From a virus, in the IMG/VR virus record IMGVR_UViG_3300049914_000074, positions 1 through 29,036 of that record: 29,036 nucleotides of DNA. One strand, written 5' to 3'. The notes beneath the pieces were generated by a model, which saw nothing but the letters and a program-made list of their open reading frames with translations, searched no databases and had not been told where the DNA came from. Within the stretch, counting starts at the first letter, position 1. Every line of letters starts with the position of its first letter. This document shows positions 27,838-29,036 of this stretch, piece by piece. The position numbers were made by a program, and so were the translations under genes.

Positions 27838-27866
27838 AAAAGGCCCCGGTCACCCGAGGCCCTTTT
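27838..27866 (-). terminator. Terminator-like hairpin after the capsid gene
   Basis: AAAAGG and CCTTTT arms extend a GC-rich stem (GGCCCCGG with CCGAGGCC, one bulge and one mismatch) around TCAC. On the minus strand it reads into TTTTAATTT. It lies between the capsid stop and the decoration genes and probably reduces readthrough to set capsid-to-decoration ratios. Confidence 0.65.
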
Positions 27867-27904
27867 GGTTGAATTCCGAAATGTCAAAAACCATTCGACG
27901 CCGA

Positions 27905-29036
27905 CTACGCGCCGTTCGAGTACACTATCGATCTCCAGTCAACCGCCTTGGCCGCGAAATCCAAGTAGGCGTAGAACTGAATCCCGAGGATGCCCTGCTC
28001 GTTGTCCTTGCGGATGAACTGCGGGCCTTCCGCTCCCTCCAGGTGGCAGTATTCGACGCAGGGTGCGATGTTCGGGTCGGCCACCATGAAGTAATGGACG
28101 ACGCCCGAGCCGTTGAGATCAAGTTCGCCGTCTGCCACGACTTCCAGACGGCCGGCAAACCAGTTCTGCGAAGCCGGTGCCAGGTTCGGGCCGGTGGCCG
28201 TGGTTACGGCGCGTGCCGTCGACTCGAGGGCTCTCGGCACGATCAGGTATTTCGGCACGAGGTTAAGGACGGTCACACCATCAATGCCGGTCTGGACGCC
28301 CATCAACCCAAACATGGAGTCGAACGCCGTGTTGCCCAGTACCCCAGTATCGGTATTGAAATGATAGGTGCCGTCGATCAGCGCCTTACCGTCCGTGAAC
28401 ACGTACGGAGCAGTTGTGCTGGCCGAATTTGCCAGGATCAAATAGACGACGTGGTTCTCCAACCTGGCCGCCTGCTGCCCGAAGGCACCGATCAAATCGT
28501 TGAAAGCGCCCAGGTCGTCGTTGATGAGCATCTGCCGCGTAAAGGAAACGCCGCGGCCGTAGGTGGCCAGGCTGTAGGTTTCCTTGGTATCTGCCATCAA
28601 GCCGATCGCGATCTGTGCGCCCTCTGCCACGGGCAAAAAGGTCGGCGCTTCGCCGAGCCGAACGCGGGTCATTGACTTGAAGTCGGGAGTGGTCGAAGAC
28701 TTGCACCAGATCCGATAACTCGGAGCGGCCGCGTTGTATTTGTTCAGGAGTTGCTTCCGGGCGGTCGCCTCCAGGACGGACGCGAAGTCCGCAGTCGTCT
28801 GCATGGCGAGGGTCGCCACCTCGTGCATCGGGATCGGACCCCGCACGTTACGCTGCAGCCTGACCGACTCTTCCGCGATCTGCTTAATGGAGAGCCGGCG
28901 GAACGGGTTGTCCGCGATCTGAAGTTTCTCCTTGGGATTCATCATCACGAAAACCGCGTCGGACATCAGTTCGCGCCGGGTATCGACCTCATCACTGACC
29001 AGTCGAATACCGCCAGGGCCGGTGTCGGGTAGGCCC
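27905..29036 (-). CDS. Major capsid protein, C-terminal part of a probable protease-capsid fusion; N-terminus off the right edge
   Basis: The visible frame runs to the window edge without a stop: GLPDTGPGGIRLVSDEVDTR, RRELMSDAVFVMMNPKEKLQ and so on, so the ATG at 28966 is probably internal. Key capsid-like motifs are TTADFASVLEATARKQLLNK, FKSMTRVRLGEAPTFLPVAE, ETYSLATYGRGVSFTRQMLI and NDDLGAFNDLIGAFGQQAAR. These are typical of the Mu-like head subunit in prohead protease/capsid fusion proteins, where a ClpP-type protease precedes the capsid domain. The DNPFRRLSIKQIAEESVRLQ segment corresponds to the linker/delta region. The C-terminus (GILGIQFYAYLDFAAKAVDW) is the usual last beta strand. It forms the icosahedral shell. 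Confidence 0.9.
   Translation of the reverse strand, partial: GLPDTGPGGIRLVSDEVDTRRELMSDAVFVMMNPKEKLQIADNPFRRLSIKQIAEESVRLQRNVRGPIPMHEVATLAMQTTADFASVLEATARKQLLNKYNAAAPSYRIWCKSSTTPDFKSMTRVRLGEAPTFLPVAEGAQIAIGLMADTKETYSLATYGRGVSFTRQMLINDDLGAFNDLIGAFGQQAARLENHVVYLILANSASTTAPYVFTDGKALIDGTYHFNTDTGVLGNTAFDSMFGLMGVQTGIDGVTVLNLVPKYLIVPRALESTARAVTTATGPNLAPASQNWFAGRLEVVADGELDLNGSGVVHYFMVADPNIAPCVEYCHLEGAEGPQFIRKDNEQGILGIQFYAYLDFAAKAVDWRSIVYSNGA

Overview
The window is the late half of a tailed-phage genome (prophage or assembled viral contig), at moderately high GC by eye. The gene order is that of a lambda-like siphovirus, with nearly all late genes on the minus strand. Read right to left: major capsid protein (open at the right edge, apparently the C-terminal part of a protease-capsid fusion), two paralogous decoration-like proteins, a secreted-looking fibre protein, neck proteins, a block of adhesin-like proteins (FN3, LamG, repeat-rich), tail terminator, tail tube, tail assembly chaperone G with a -1 frameshifted GT extension, tape measure, a gpM-like minor tail protein, a 1370-residue fused tail hub, further fibres, then a lysis cassette (two-TM coiled-coil protein, GH24 endolysin, holin-like protein) and a lipoprotein pair. 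The host is probably Gram-negative, judged from the Sec-type signal peptides, the lipoprotein and the lysis set. No integrase, terminase, portal, tRNA or attachment site is visible.

The left 2.6 kb is regulatory and early-type. Two divergent XRE/HTH genes share a 60-72 bp control region with a consensus-like promoter and an inverted repeat. The minus arm continues into a Cys/His-rich plus ribbon-helix-helix protein, a protein carrying a 17-copy 12-bp coding minisatellite, a small membrane protein, a DUF7352-like protein and a further membrane protein cut by the left edge. Most neighbouring genes on the minus strand overlap by 4 nt (ATGA or GTGA), so translational coupling is pervasive.

Three plus-strand cassettes interrupt the minus-strand late operon: 3445-4504 (three genes, near-consensus sigma70 promoter), 8357-8955 (a small basic protein plus a secreted protein, with a 14-bp perfect palindrome at the promoter) and 13495-13707 (one small acidic protein with its own promoter and a following hairpin). 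They look like morons, cargo genes expressed independently of the lytic programme. Two of the three carry a short Lys/Arg/Gly-rich protein beginning M(K)DP. These cassettes, a 93-nt three-way-junction element next to one of them, and Sec signal peptides on several apparent virion proteins are the least explained parts of the window.

Gene functions come from recognised sequence motifs, gene order and remembered family resemblance; no database search was possible.
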